Below the pieces are notes generated by a model that saw only the letters and a list, made by a program, of their open reading frames with translations, was not told where the DNA came from and did no database searches. The position numbers and the translations under genes are program-made. Source: Bacteroidales bacterium (GTDB taxonomy: Bacteria; Bacteroidota; Bacteroidia; Bacteroidales; UBA10428). From it: 6,455 nt of DNA. Below are positions 6,053-6,455 of the stretch, one piece after another (position 1 is the stretch's first letter; every line of letters begins with the position of its first letter). The stretch covers positions 1 through 6,455 of the forward strand of contig JAFGVG010000293.1 in assembly GCA_016938095.1 (NCBI GenBank), written 5' to 3'.

Positions 6053-6455
6053 TTAAAACTTAATAAGGCGGGCATTCTCAGAAAAATTCACGGCATTCAC
6101 ACCAATGATGTAAACACCCTGCAGTAACCGGTCGAGGTCGCGGTCGATTTTAAGGTAATCTGTTCCGGCTACGTGGGGGTATTGTTTGCGAAATACTTCG
6201 TTTCCGGCAATATCGTATAACGTAACGGAAACAGCCGACTGCATTTCGTTGTGAAAGAAAATATAAAGGTCATTACTGAAGGGATTTGGAAAAACGGTTA
6301 GGGGACAATCGGGGTTGAGGTTTTCACTTGCCCCGAGGAGGGCGTTTGCCAGCACAAAATCGGGAATGCCAAATCCGTAATCAAAGTCCGGGAAAGTGTA
6401 ACGATCGGCACTTTTGCAAATGGCATTAAATATTTCCATGGCGGTGGCATTGGGA
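6053..6455 (-). CDS. C-terminal end of a probable S8 (subtilisin-like) protease with T9SS sorting domain (5' truncated)
   Basis: Only the last 133 residues are in the window; the frame is open to the right edge (PNATA before the Met at 6439), so that Met is internal. Numbering from it, residues 1-35 (MEIFNAICKSADRY, then YGFGIPDFVLANALL) resemble the end of a subtilase catalytic domain, where NAT-MEI--AI--SA--Y and GYGIPDF are common. No catalytic residue is in view, so the S8 assignment rests on this tail. Residues about 46-128 form a type A T9SS C-terminal sorting domain: VFPNPFSNDLYI (49-60), VTLYDIAGNEVF (72-83), LLQGVYII (105-112) and the terminal ARLIKF. The family is exported by Sec, then carried across the outer membrane by T9SS, with removal of this domain. 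It is probably the first visible gene of an operon with xseA and xseB. Confidence 0.8.
   Translation of the reverse strand, partial: PNATAMEIFNAICKSADRYTFPDFDYGFGIPDFVLANALLGASENLNPDCPLTVFPNPFSNDLYIFFHNEMQSAVSVTLYDIAGNEVFRKQYPHVAGTDYLKIDRDLDRLLQGVYIIGVNAVNFSENARLIKF

Overview
The window looks like ordinary chromosome from a member of the Bacteroidota. Three things point there: a type IX secretion (T9SS) C-terminal sorting domain, a very long two-component-regulator propeller/Y_Y_Y sensor of a kind typical of that phylum, and a weak TAnnTTTG-like -7 promoter element with no clear Shine-Dalgarno sequences. It contains no tRNA, rRNA, CRISPR array, transposase or phage gene that I can see.

Layout, left to right. 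(1) 1-863, plus strand: the C-terminal part of apolipoprotein N-acyltransferase (lnt), cut by the left edge. (2) 864-1077: a gene-free convergent spacer filled with four different tandem repeats, all with an 8-bp period. (3) 1078-4377, minus strand: a 1099-residue membrane sensor with a signal peptide, about 14 propeller blades, Y_Y_Y, one membrane segment, coiled coil, GAF-like domain and coiled coil, but no kinase, receiver or DNA-binding output domain. (4) 4378-4527: a 150-bp spacer with a weak terminator-like hairpin and a possible -7 element. (5) 4528-4737 and 4748-6049, minus strand: xseB and xseA, the two subunits of exodeoxyribonuclease VII. (6) 6053-6455, minus strand: the C-terminal end of a probable subtilisin-like (S8) secreted protease with a T9SS sorting domain, cut by the right edge.

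The protease, xseA and xseB are packed with gaps of 3 and 10 bp and are probably co-transcribed. The sensor follows them after 150 bp and probably has its own promoter. Its stop codon lies inside one of the octamer arrays of the convergent spacer.

Most of the window is housekeeping. The points most worth a second look are the output-less sensor and the cluster of unrelated octamer repeats that also supplies the sensor's stop codon. I do not see convincing evidence of a new defence or mobile system.
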